Below, piece by piece: positions 5,673 to 11,825 of a stretch of DNA of 13,468 nucleotides. The DNA comes from Treponema sp. Its GTDB lineage: Bacteria > Spirochaetota > Spirochaetia > Treponematales > Treponemataceae. The notes beneath the pieces are model-generated. The model had not been told where the DNA came from, did no database searches, and saw nothing but the letters and a program-made list of their open reading frames with translations. The first letter of the stretch is position 1; the number at the start of each line of letters is the position of its first letter. The position numbers were made by a program, and so were the translations under genes. The stretch spans positions 1 to 13,468 of the forward strand of contig JAAZCS010000404.1 of NCBI GenBank assembly GCA_012513125.1, in the 5' to 3' direction.

Positions 5673-6725
5673 CTATTTTTTAAATGATTCAGCTACTGCT
5701 ACGGCACAAGCTACTGTACAACCGACCATTGGATTGTTGCCCATTCCCATGAAACCCATCATTTCAACGTGAGCTGGAACTGAAGAAGATCCTGCAAATT
5801 GAGCGTCTGAGTGCATACGACCTAGAGTATCTGTAAATCCATAAGAAGCTGGACCTGCTCCCATGTTATCTGGATGTAAAGTACGACCTGTACCACCACC
5901 AGAAGCAACAGAGAAGTATTTTTTTCCTGCTTCAAGTCTTTCTTTCTTATATGTACCTGCAACTGGATGCTGGAAACGTGTTGGGTTTGTTGAGTTTCCA
6001 GTGATAGAAACATCTACACCTTCATGCCACATAATTGCAACACCTTCACGAACATCATCAGCACCGAAACAGCGAACACATAAACGTTCTGGACGTGTTC
6101 CATATGGATATTCTTTTACAATTTTAAGTTGAGCATCTGGATGATCAGCATCACGAGTACCAGTATAGTCAAACTGAGTCTGAACATATGTGAAACCGTT
6201 GATACGGCTGATAATCTGAGCTGCGTCTTTTCCAAGACCGTTCAAAATTACACGAAGTTTGTTTTTGCGTACTTTGTTAGCGTTTGCTGCAATTTTGATT
6301 GCACCTTCAGCAGCTGCGAAAGATTCGTGTCCTGCAAGGAAAGCGAAACATTGTGTTTCTTCACTTAAAAGTCTAGCTCCTAAGTTTCCGTGTCCAAGAC
6401 CAACTAAACGGTCATCAGCAACAGAACCTGGAAGACAGAAAGACTGAAGTCCTTCTCCAATTGCAGTACTTGCATCAGAACCAGAAATAGTTCCTGCTTT
6501 TTCGCCTTTTTTGATTGCAATTGCAGAACCTAAAACATAAGCCCATTTTGCATCTTCAAAACAAATCTGCTGTGTTTGCTGGCAGATATCATAAGGATCG
6601 AAACCGTTCTTTTTGCAAAGATCACGTGCTTCCTGTAATCCTTTTTCGCCTTCAGCAAAACCATATAATTTTAATGTTTTGTTAATCTGCGGAATGCGTC
6701 CTTCGTAATCTTCAAATAATGACAT
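5673..6725 (-). CDS. GGGtGRT family protein
   Basis: A 350-residue soluble protein containing the family-naming motif GGGTGRT at residues 276-282, followed by the conserved LHPDNMGAGPASYGFTDTLGRMHSDAQFAG stretch region (283-311). Other conserved-looking parts are GHGNLGARLLSEETQCFAFLAGHESF (about 111-136) and HEGVDVSITGNSTNP (234-248). The biochemical function of this family is not established. The protein is known to occur beside an IscU/NifU-like scaffold, as here, where the scaffold stop and this start are 19 bases apart. GGAGG lies 8 bases before the ATG, a strong ribosome site. The glycine-rich motif suggests nucleotide or phosphate binding, but that is inference. The last 15 codons and stop are duplicated twice downstream, which makes this 3' end unusual. 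There is no signal peptide or membrane segment, so it should act in the cytoplasm. Confidence 0.9.
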   Translation of the reverse strand: MSLFEDYEGRIPQINKTLKLYGFAEGEKGLQEARDLCKKNGFDPYDICQQTQQICFEDAKWAYVLGSAIAIKKGEKAGTISGSDASTAIGEGLQSFCLPGSVADDRLVGLGHGNLGARLLSEETQCFAFLAGHESFAAAEGAIKIAANANKVRKNKLRVILNGLGKDAAQIISRINGFTYVQTQFDYTGTRDADHPDAQLKIVKEYPYGTRPERLCVRCFGADDVREGVAIMWHEGVDVSITGNSTNPTRFQHPVAGTYKKERLEAGKKYFSVASGGGTGRTLHPDNMGAGPASYGFTDTLGRMHSDAQFAGSSSVPAHVEMMGFMGMGNNPMVGCTVACAVAVAESFKK

Positions 6726-6744
6726 AATTTATTCCTCCGTATTC

Positions 6745-7446
6745 CTATTCTTTGCGTGGGTCTATGAATTTAACAGCACCTTCTTCAGGTGTGATACGTC
6801 CGTAGTGTGTGCGGGCTTTATCCATAGCTTCTTTAGGATCCATACCTGCTTTTACAGCATCCATGAATTTTCCAAAATTGATTGTTTTATAACCAATGAT
6901 AGCACCATCTTTATCAACAGCGCATTGTTCAACATAGCCTTCTGTCATTTCAAGGTAACGTGGACCTGTTTTGCGAGTAGCAAACATTGTTCCAACCTGA
7001 GAACGAAGATTTTTTCCTAAGTCTTCAAGAGATGCTCCAACTTTTAGACCATCTTTTGAATAAGCCGATTGAGTACGACCGTAAACAATTTGTAGGAAAA
7101 GTTCGCGCATTGCAGTATTAATTGCATCGCAAACAAGATCAGTGTTTAATGCTTCAATAATTGTTTTTCCGATAAGGATTTCAGATGCCATAGCAGCTGA
7201 GTGTGTCATTCCAGAACAACCAATTGTTTCTACTAGACATTCTTCAATAACACCATCTTTAACATTAAGTGTAAGTTTGCATGTACCTTGTTGTGGTGCA
7301 CACCAACCGATTCCGTGTGTAAATCCGGAAATGTCTTCCATTTTTTTTGCTTGAACCCAATTTCCTTCTTCAGGAATTGGAGCAGGACCGTGATAAGCAG
7401 CTTTTGCTAGTGGACACATATGTTCCACTTCTGCAGTATATTTCAT
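6745..7446 (-). CDS. IscU/NifU-like iron-sulfur cluster scaffold protein
   Basis: A 233-residue cytoplasmic protein. The segment IGCSGMTHSAAMASEILIGK (residues 76-95) matches the IscU/NifU N-terminal core around its second conserved cysteine. Cysteines lie at 11, 49, 56, 70, 77, 106 and 175; Cys49, Cys77 and Cys106 are plausible cluster ligands by spacing to IscU, though the first and third motifs differ from classical IscU. It is longer than IscU (about 125 residues), with a C-terminal extension of about 110 residues of unknown role and an N-terminal CPLAKAAYHGP segment. It is annotated by family resemblance as a scaffold on which Fe-S clusters are built; no cysteine desulfurase is in the window. 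GGGAG lies a few bases before the ATG. It is the first gene of a two-gene unit with the GGGtGRT protein and is preceded by its own promoter carrying a Fur-like operator. Confidence 0.85.
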   Translation of the reverse strand: MKYTAEVEHMCPLAKAAYHGPAPIPEEGNWVQAKKMEDISGFTHGIGWCAPQQGTCKLTLNVKDGVIEECLVETIGCSGMTHSAAMASEILIGKTIIEALNTDLVCDAINTAMRELFLQIVYGRTQSAYSKDGLKVGASLEDLGKNLRSQVGTMFATRKTGPRYLEMTEGYVEQCAVDKDGAIIGYKTINFGKFMDAVKAGMDPKEAMDKARTHYGRITPEEGAVKFIDPRKE

Positions 7447-7473
7447 TATATGCTCCCAAAAGAGATTTTCTAT

Positions 7474-7502
7474 AATATAGCATTTTTATTGATTAAATAC
7501 AA
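7474..7502 (-). promoter_or_regulatory. Promoter of the scaffold-GGGtGRT operon
   Basis: On the minus strand TTGTAT (7502 to 7497) and TATATT (7479 to 7474) are separated by exactly 17 bases, and TGC before the -10 makes it an extended -10. Predicted start is near 7467, with a leader of about 20 bases that includes the ribosome site. Confidence 0.6.
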
Positions 7503-7511
7503 TAATTGTAT
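7497..7511. promoter_or_regulatory. Fur-family-like 7-1-7 operator over the -35 element
   Basis: ATACAATAATTGTAT is a perfect inverted repeat of 7 bases, one central base and 7 bases. Its core AAT-N-ATT is the same as in Fur, PerR and Zur boxes of the 7-1-7 type. It covers the -35 hexamer, so a bound repressor would block the promoter. Which regulator binds is not known from this window. Confidence 0.5.
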
Positions 7512-7526
7512 GATGTGTTAGATTGT

Positions 7527-8402
7527 CTAAAATCCTTTGCACACTATTGATTTTACTGGGGCATCTGCCATTTTTGCAGTAACAGGACATTTTGCCATGT
7601 ACAAAAAGAAAATATTAGTTCTATCTGGCAAATAGAGGCCTTCAAAATTTCCTTGTCCTTTTGAAATAACTACATCAGCTTTATAGAACAAATTCTTAAA
7701 TTCATCCGATACGCATTCCAATACTGTTCCAGCCGATTTATCTCCGTTCGAAATTACTGTAGCAACTTCGCTCATTTTTACATCATCTGCATCAACTGTT
7801 GTAACATCATTCATAACAGCCATTCCTCGCACAGTGTAGAAAACTTGTATTGATGGAAAAATTTCTTTTAGAACTTTGATGAACATTTTATCGAGTGCTA
7901 TTTCACCACAATTATCACCCAACCACAGAATAGTTTTTGCTGAATGTAATTTTTCAAAAAGAATATCACTATCGTCAACGCCAAACTTTGTATTTTGAAT
8001 TTCGTTTATTTTGTTCTCAAAAGTTTCAAAATCAACAGAATCAGGAGCTGCAAAATCAATTAGATTTCCTGCAATATCTGAACATAACGCCAATCTAAAT
8101 TTTTCTTTAGGCGTTTTAAGATTTTCAATTTGTTTTTCAATATTTTCAGATATAGAAAGTAGTTTTTTGTTCAAATATAGTTTTACACTTCTGTATAAAT
8201 CTCTTTCTCCAAATTGAGATGACATTATATCCCAAGCACCTCCAACTAATTCTGGAGTTGATTTTGAGTAGTCTGCAGTTGCGAAAAACGAAAGAACTTT
8301 GCGTAATGTATCTTTTTCAGTTTTATCATCAATCTTGTTGATTTCAGCAAGAAGAGGGACTTGTTTTACTATGCAAGATGCACATAAAGAGGAAAATTTC
8401 AT
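7527..8402 (-). CDS. DUF89 / ARMT1-like domain protein (damage-control phosphatase family)
   Basis: A 291-residue soluble protein. An N-terminal CxxC (Cys7, Cys10: LCASCIVKQ) is typical of the prokaryotic DUF89 subgroup. The metal-dependent core is seen in LGDNCGEIALDK (161-172), VMNDVTTVDAD (196-206), KGQGNFEGL (248-256) and KCPVTA (271-276). Family members studied elsewhere are metal-dependent phosphatases acting on phosphorylated or damaged metabolites; the substrate here is unknown. The start at 8402 places CxxC at its normal distance from the N-terminus. No Shine-Dalgarno sequence precedes it and an extended -10 sits 6 bases before the ATG, suggesting leaderless mRNA. It lies 50 bases behind the SPL-like gene and 80 bases before the scaffold gene, all on the same strand, and no terminator is visible between them, so read-through into the scaffold operon is possible. 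Confidence 0.85.
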   Translation of the reverse strand: MKFSSLCASCIVKQVPLLAEINKIDDKTEKDTLRKVLSFFATADYSKSTPELVGGAWDIMSSQFGERDLYRSVKLYLNKKLLSISENIEKQIENLKTPKEKFRLALCSDIAGNLIDFAAPDSVDFETFENKINEIQNTKFGVDDSDILFEKLHSAKTILWLGDNCGEIALDKMFIKVLKEIFPSIQVFYTVRGMAVMNDVTTVDADDVKMSEVATVISNGDKSAGTVLECVSDEFKNLFYKADVVISKGQGNFEGLYLPDRTNIFFLYMAKCPVTAKMADAPVKSIVCKGF

Positions 8403-8408
8403 GTTATT

Positions 8409-8417
8409 AATATAACA
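8409..8417 (-). promoter_or_regulatory. Extended -10 promoter for the DUF89 gene, likely leaderless
   Basis: TG-T-TATATT on the minus strand (8417 to 8409) is followed by only six bases before the ATG at 8402, so the predicted transcription start coincides with the start codon. The -35 region (TTTATT) is weak. Confidence 0.45.
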
Positions 8418-8452
8418 AACTTGACGGAATTAATAAAGAAGTAGGGTGAAAA

Positions 8453-9337
8453 TTAAAAAAGTTCTGGTTGAAATGACAAATTGTTTTCTTTTTCAGTGGG
8501 AAAGTCTCTCATATAGTTGAAAACTTCACCATCAAGTAAAATTCTATTTTCAATACAGAGTTTGCGTGTGTTTTCAATTATCTTTTTGCTGTCTGGGCAA
8601 GGAAGTTCATAATTATTATGAAAAGTTTGTATATATTTTTGTTTTAATCCTGGAAAGTTTTTATCAAGTTGTTTGTAAAAATATTGTCTATCTCCATCTC
8701 GTAGCGTAAGTCCAGCTCCAAAAAGAATTATTCCTTTTACATTTGCCTCCATACAGCTTTTTAAAAGAAGAGAAGCGTTTTCAAATGTTCCATTAATAAA
8801 AGGCAAAAAAGGAGTTAACCAGACAACAGTGGGAATTCCTTCATTCATTAAAATATTTAAGATTTCAATTCGTCGGCTTGTAACACAAACATTTGGTTCA
8901 ACAATCTTGCATAATTTATCATCAAATGTTGTAAGCGTAATTTGAACAACACATTTTGCTTTTTTATTTATAGATTTTAGTAAATCAAGATCACGAAGAA
9001 TCAAATCAGATTTAGTTTGAATTGCAAGACCAAAACCATAATTATCAATTAATTCAATGCATTTTCTTGTAAGTTTTAAGTCCTTTTCAAAATGTAAATA
9101 TGGATCAGACATTGAACCTGTTCCAATCATGCATTTTTTTCGTTTGTTTTTTAATGCCTTTTCCAAAAGTTCGGGAGCGTTGATTTTTACTTCTATATCC
9201 TCAAAAAAATGTTGATTACTTTCTTGCCAATAACAAGTGCTTCTAGCGTCGCAATAAATGCATCCGTGCGTGCAACCTCTGTAGATGTTCATGCCGTTTT
9301 GAGAAGATAAAAGTGATTTTGCAATTATCGAATGCAT
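8453..9337 (-). CDS. SPL-like radical SAM protein (COG1533-type)
   Basis: A 294-residue protein with the radical SAM cluster motif C22-T-H-G-C26-I-Y-C29 following MNIYRG, the arrangement of the spore photoproduct lyase-like/Rv2578c group. Downstream, MIGTGSMSDPYLHFEK (about 70-86), AIQTKSDLILRD (104-116) and VVQITLTTFDD (130-140) fit the partial TIM barrel with SAM-binding strands. It should bind a [4Fe-4S] cluster and cleave S-adenosylmethionine. This group is often labelled DNA repair photolyase, but few members have been tested and true Spl activity cannot be claimed in a likely non-sporulating organism. The start has no Shine-Dalgarno sequence; TG-T-TATCGT, a weak extended -10, ends only 6 bases before the ATG. 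It is divergent from prfA (99-base gap) and is the first gene of a minus-strand run with the DUF89 gene. Confidence 0.88.
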   Translation of the reverse strand: MHSIIAKSLLSSQNGMNIYRGCTHGCIYCDARSTCYWQESNQHFFEDIEVKINAPELLEKALKNKRKKCMIGTGSMSDPYLHFEKDLKLTRKCIELIDNYGFGLAIQTKSDLILRDLDLLKSINKKAKCVVQITLTTFDDKLCKIVEPNVCVTSRRIEILNILMNEGIPTVVWLTPFLPFINGTFENASLLLKSCMEANVKGIILFGAGLTLRDGDRQYFYKQLDKNFPGLKQKYIQTFHNNYELPCPDSKKIIENTRKLCIENRILLDGEVFNYMRDFPTEKENNLSFQPELF

Positions 9338-9399
9338 TTTTTTACGATAACATAAATTATCACTATGTTGAAGTTATATAGTTGAGTTAAATTGAATAA

Positions 9400-9428
9400 T
9401 TGAATTTCATAAGCGTATTCTATATAAT
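9400..9428 (+). promoter_or_regulatory. Promoter of prfA-prmC, probably giving a leaderless transcript
   Basis: TTGAAT (9400-9405) and a perfect TATAAT (9423-9428) with a 17-base spacer. The ATG of prfA is at 9437, only 8 bases after the -10, so transcription should start at or one to three bases before the start codon. The -35 lies in the second copy of a tandem AATTGAAT repeat (9390-9397 and 9398-9405). Confidence 0.65.
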
Positions 9429-9436
9429 AAAACATT

Positions 9437-10525
9437 ATGGATTTATTGAAAAAACTTGAAGAATGTGGTTCTCGTTTTAAAGTTGTAAGTGAAATAGTTT
9501 TGGATCCGACTTTAGTAAAAGATCCCAAAAAATATAAAGATACAATGCGTGAACATGGATATTTAAGCGAAATTTGTTCACTTTATGATGAATATCAAAA
9601 GTTATTAACTGGAATTACTGACGCAAAAGAACTTATTACTAACGAAGATGACGTTGATATGAAAGAAATGGCTCGTGAAGAATTGAAAGAGCTAGAAGAA
9701 AATCAGCCTATTTTGGAAGAAAAAATCAAATTAAAATTAGTTCCACCTGATCCTCTTGATGAAAAAAATATTATTCTTGAATTGAGAAGTGCCGCTGGTG
9801 GTGATGAGGCAAGTCTTTTTGTCCGTGATTTATGGGAAATGTATTGTCATCTTGCTGAAAGAAAAGGCTGGAAGTGTGAAACAATGGAAGCTCAGGAAAC
9901 TGAAGTTGGCGGTTTTAATAAAATTGTAACTTCAATAAGTGGCAAATTTGTATATGGAACTTTAAGATGGGAATCAGGAGTTCATCGTGTTCAGAGAGTT
10001 CCTTTAACTGAAGGTCAGGGACGTCTTCAAACATCAACTGTAACTGTTGCTGTTTTGCCAGAAGCAGAAGAAACTGAAATTGAGATAAAAGATAGTGATG
10101 TTCGTGTTGATGTAATGCGTGCAGGCGGTCCTGGTGGGCAGTGTGTTAATACAACTGATTCGGCTGTTCGCTTGACTCATATACCAACAGGTATTGTTGT
10201 TATTCAGCAGGATGAAAAATCACAGATTAAAAATAAAGCAAAAGCTTTTAGAGTTTTACGTGCTCGTTTGTTTGATTTGGAAGAAACAAAAAAACAGTCA
10301 GAAAGGGCAGATGCACGAAAAAGCATGGTTGGATCGGGTGCTAGAAGTGAAAAGATTAGAACATATAACTTTCCGCAAGATAGAGTTACAGACCACCGTA
10401 TAAATTATAGCCAGCACAATCTTCCGGGCTTTATGATGGGAAATATGGATGATATGCTTGATGCTTTGAATGTTTATGCAAAAGAAGAACAGTTGAAAGC
10501 TGATATATCAACACTAGGCGAATGA
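9437..10525 (+). CDS. prfA: Peptide chain release factor 1
   Basis: A 362-residue class I release factor, close to the standard 360. The catalytic GGQ is at 233-235 within RAGGPGGQCVNTTDSAVR; the glutamine is the substrate of PrmC methylation. The stop-codon reading loop has P-L-T (189-191, RVPLTEGQGRLQTS), the P-x-T form of RF1 and not the SPF of RF2, so it should release at UAA and UAG. It acts on the ribosome at termination. GGDEASLFVRDLW (121-133) is the family domain-2 signature. One small oddity is Cys236 after GGQ, where many bacterial RF1s have His or Ser. No Shine-Dalgarno sequence precedes the ATG; the -10 is 8 bases away, so a leaderless start is likely. The gene ends in TGA that overlaps the prmC start as ATGA. 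Confidence 0.97.
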   Translation: MDLLKKLEECGSRFKVVSEIVLDPTLVKDPKKYKDTMREHGYLSEICSLYDEYQKLLTGITDAKELITNEDDVDMKEMAREELKELEENQPILEEKIKLKLVPPDPLDEKNIILELRSAAGGDEASLFVRDLWEMYCHLAERKGWKCETMEAQETEVGGFNKIVTSISGKFVYGTLRWESGVHRVQRVPLTEGQGRLQTSTVTVAVLPEAEETEIEIKDSDVRVDVMRAGGPGGQCVNTTDSAVRLTHIPTGIVVIQQDEKSQIKNKAKAFRVLRARLFDLEETKKQSERADARKSMVGSGARSEKIRTYNFPQDRVTDHRINYSQHNLPGFMMGNMDDMLDALNVYAKEEQLKADISTLGE

Positions 10526-11433
10526 CAATAAAAGAATGTAGGAATTTATACAAAAAAGAACTTCAATCTGTTTCATCTACACCTTTGCTTGATGTTGATG
10601 TTCTTTTATGTTTTTTCTTGTCCTGTGATAAAACTCATTTGTTATTAAATGATAATCAAGAAATTGATGAAAATGTTTTGATAGGTTTTTTAAATGCAAT
10701 TGAAAATAGAAAAAAAGGAATTCCTATTGCATATATAATCAATAAAAAAAGTTTTTATGGCTACGATTTTTATGTTGATTCAAGTGTGTTGATTCCAAAA
10801 CCAGATACAGAAACTTTGGTTGAAAAGGCTGTCGTTTTAATCAGCGAAAAAATAAAAAAGAATGAATCGATTTTAACTATTTGCGATATGTGTTCAGGAA
10901 GTGGATGTATTGCTATTTCCGTTTTATTATCCTTAGTGAATGATTTTCATGTTCCATATAATAAGTTACCAAAAATTATTTTAGTTGATATTAGTAAAAA
11001 AGCACTGGATGTTTCAAGAAAAAATGCAGAATTATTACTGGATTCTAGATTGAATGAAAGGGTCAGATTTTTGCAAAGTAATCTTTTTGAAATGGTTCCT
11101 TATAAATTTGATGTGATATTAACAAATCCTCCATATGTTCCACATTTTATGGTGGAAGAGCTTTTAAAAGACGGAAGAAGTGAGCCGAGATTGGCCTTGG
11201 ATGGGGATGTAGATGAATTTGGTAATTATTCTACTTCAATTGACGGGCTTTCGTTGATTAAAAGATTTATTGTTGAAGCCGATGCACATTTAGCTCCGTA
11301 TGGGTTTATGCTAATGGAAACCGGTGAATATAACGCTGAAGGGGCTGAAAATTTCGGTCATAAGAATTATTTCAAAACTAAAATATACAAAGATATAAAT
11401 AATCAATTAAGGGTTGTTCAGTTCGAAAAATAA
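10522..11433 (+). CDS. prmC: Release factor glutamine methyltransferase
   Basis: A 303-residue SAM-dependent N5-glutamine methyltransferase that modifies the GGQ glutamine of release factors. The SAM site is ICDMCSGSGCIAIS (120-133), the acidic strand end is ILVDISKKAL (153-162), and the catalytic NPPY is at 202-205 (ILTNPPYVPHF). The interdomain YGYDFYVDSSVLIPKPDTE region (79-97) is a typical PrmC feature; the usual Arg in PRPDTE is Lys here. The N-terminal helical substrate-binding domain covers about residues 1-80. The start overlaps the prfA stop by 4 bases (ATGA), so it is translationally coupled; no separate ribosome site is needed. Substrate and enzyme are thus made from one operon, a common arrangement. 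Confidence 0.95.
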   Translation: MTIKECRNLYKKELQSVSSTPLLDVDVLLCFFLSCDKTHLLLNDNQEIDENVLIGFLNAIENRKKGIPIAYIINKKSFYGYDFYVDSSVLIPKPDTETLVEKAVVLISEKIKKNESILTICDMCSGSGCIAISVLLSLVNDFHVPYNKLPKIILVDISKKALDVSRKNAELLLDSRLNERVRFLQSNLFEMVPYKFDVILTNPPYVPHFMVEELLKDGRSEPRLALDGDVDEFGNYSTSIDGLSLIKRFIVEADAHLAPYGFMLMETGEYNAEGAENFGHKNYFKTKIYKDINNQLRVVQFEK

Positions 11434-11448
11434 TCTATTGAAATAAAA

Positions 11449-11493
11449 AAAACAGCCCTTGATATTGAATAAATCAACTTTAAGGGCTGTTTT
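11449..11493. terminator. Bidirectional terminator between prmC and the PG0541-like gene
   Basis: AAAACAGCCCTT (11449-11460) pairs over 12 bp with AAGGGCTGTTTT (11482-11493). The plus strand ends in four T; the minus strand gives eight T, so it should be strong for the efflux operon as well. The 21-base loop contains a small inner stem (TTGA/TCAA). Confidence 0.85.
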
Positions 11494-11515
11494 GCATATT
11501 CAAATTGTAATTATG

Positions 11516-11815
11516 CTAGTCTATTGATTGTGAAAGTGTAAAAAATAGAGAAATTCCCTCGTTTGGAAATCTTTTTATAAGTGCTTTTACACAATCATTT
11601 AGTATTTTTGCATTTTCTTTATCAAGGTAAGTAAAAAGTACAAAATTCTGTTCAGGCCATATAGTATTTCCTAATTTTTGTGTTTTTCTGCCCTTTCCAG
11701 AAACTGTTGGAATAATTGTATATTCAATAGTTGGGATTTTTTCTTCCAACAGTTCTATAATATCTTCTTCTACAGATTGATTGCTTATAATTTCTGCTCT
11801 ATATTCTAAATTCAT
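11516..11815 (-). CDS. PG0541-like transporter-associated protein (PII-like fold)
   Basis: A 99-residue protein beginning MNLEYRAEIISNQSVEED. The segment YTIIPTVSGKGRKTQKLGNTIWPEQNFVLFTYLD (about 32-65) matches the PG0541-type family, a PII-like small protein found next to RND efflux genes. It should be cytoplasmic and may form a trimer that binds a ligand or touches the pump, but a role has not been shown to my knowledge. The start at 11815 is set by GGAGG 4 bases upstream; a longer in-frame version from 11857 would overlap the pump gene by 32 bases. The pump stop is only 10 bases upstream, so the genes are co-transcribed and possibly translationally coupled. The bidirectional terminator follows after about 20 bases, making this the last gene of the operon. 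Confidence 0.85.
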   Translation of the reverse strand: MNLEYRAEIISNQSVEEDIIELLEEKIPTIEYTIIPTVSGKGRKTQKLGNTIWPEQNFVLFTYLDKENAKILNDCVKALIKRFPNEGISLFFTLSQSID

Positions 11816-11819
11816 ATAA

Positions 11820-11824
11820 CCTCC
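11820..11824 (-). promoter_or_regulatory. Ribosome binding site fixing the PG0541-like start
   Basis: GGAGG on the minus strand, 4 bases before the ATG at 11815 and immediately after the stop codon of the efflux permease. Confidence 0.8.
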
Positions 11825-11825
11825 A

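Larger units (their letters stand above)
5451..5720 (-). repeat. Tandem array of duplicated GGGtGRT 3' ends separated by palindromes
   Basis: In the minus-strand direction the order is: the real last 15 codons and stop of the GGGtGRT gene (5720 to 5673), large palindrome, small palindrome, a second copy of the same codons and stop (5615 to 5568), large palindrome, small palindrome, a third shortened copy (5509 to 5483), and a final large palindrome. The first two copies are offset by 105 bases, the second and third by 85. The real gene end and the third copy share 23 identical bases (5674-5696 and 5484-5506). The differences between the real end and the second copy are all synonymous. The whole array is transcribed as 3' untranslated RNA ahead of the terminator at 5386-5446. 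It may have arisen by repeated insertion, slippage or recombination at the gene end. Confidence 0.85.

Noticed and set aside
5451..5720. CRISPR array
   Set aside because: Only two to three units, the repeated part is coding sequence plus stop, and there are no equal-length unique spacers or cas genes.
5575..5772. Plus-strand frame across the repeat array (SATATAQATVQ-type repeats)
   Set aside because: The repeated peptide is only the antisense reading of the duplicated GGGtGRT 3' end.
5863..6447. Plus-strand frames inside the GGGtGRT gene
   Set aside because: All are antisense shadows of a well-conserved minus-strand gene.
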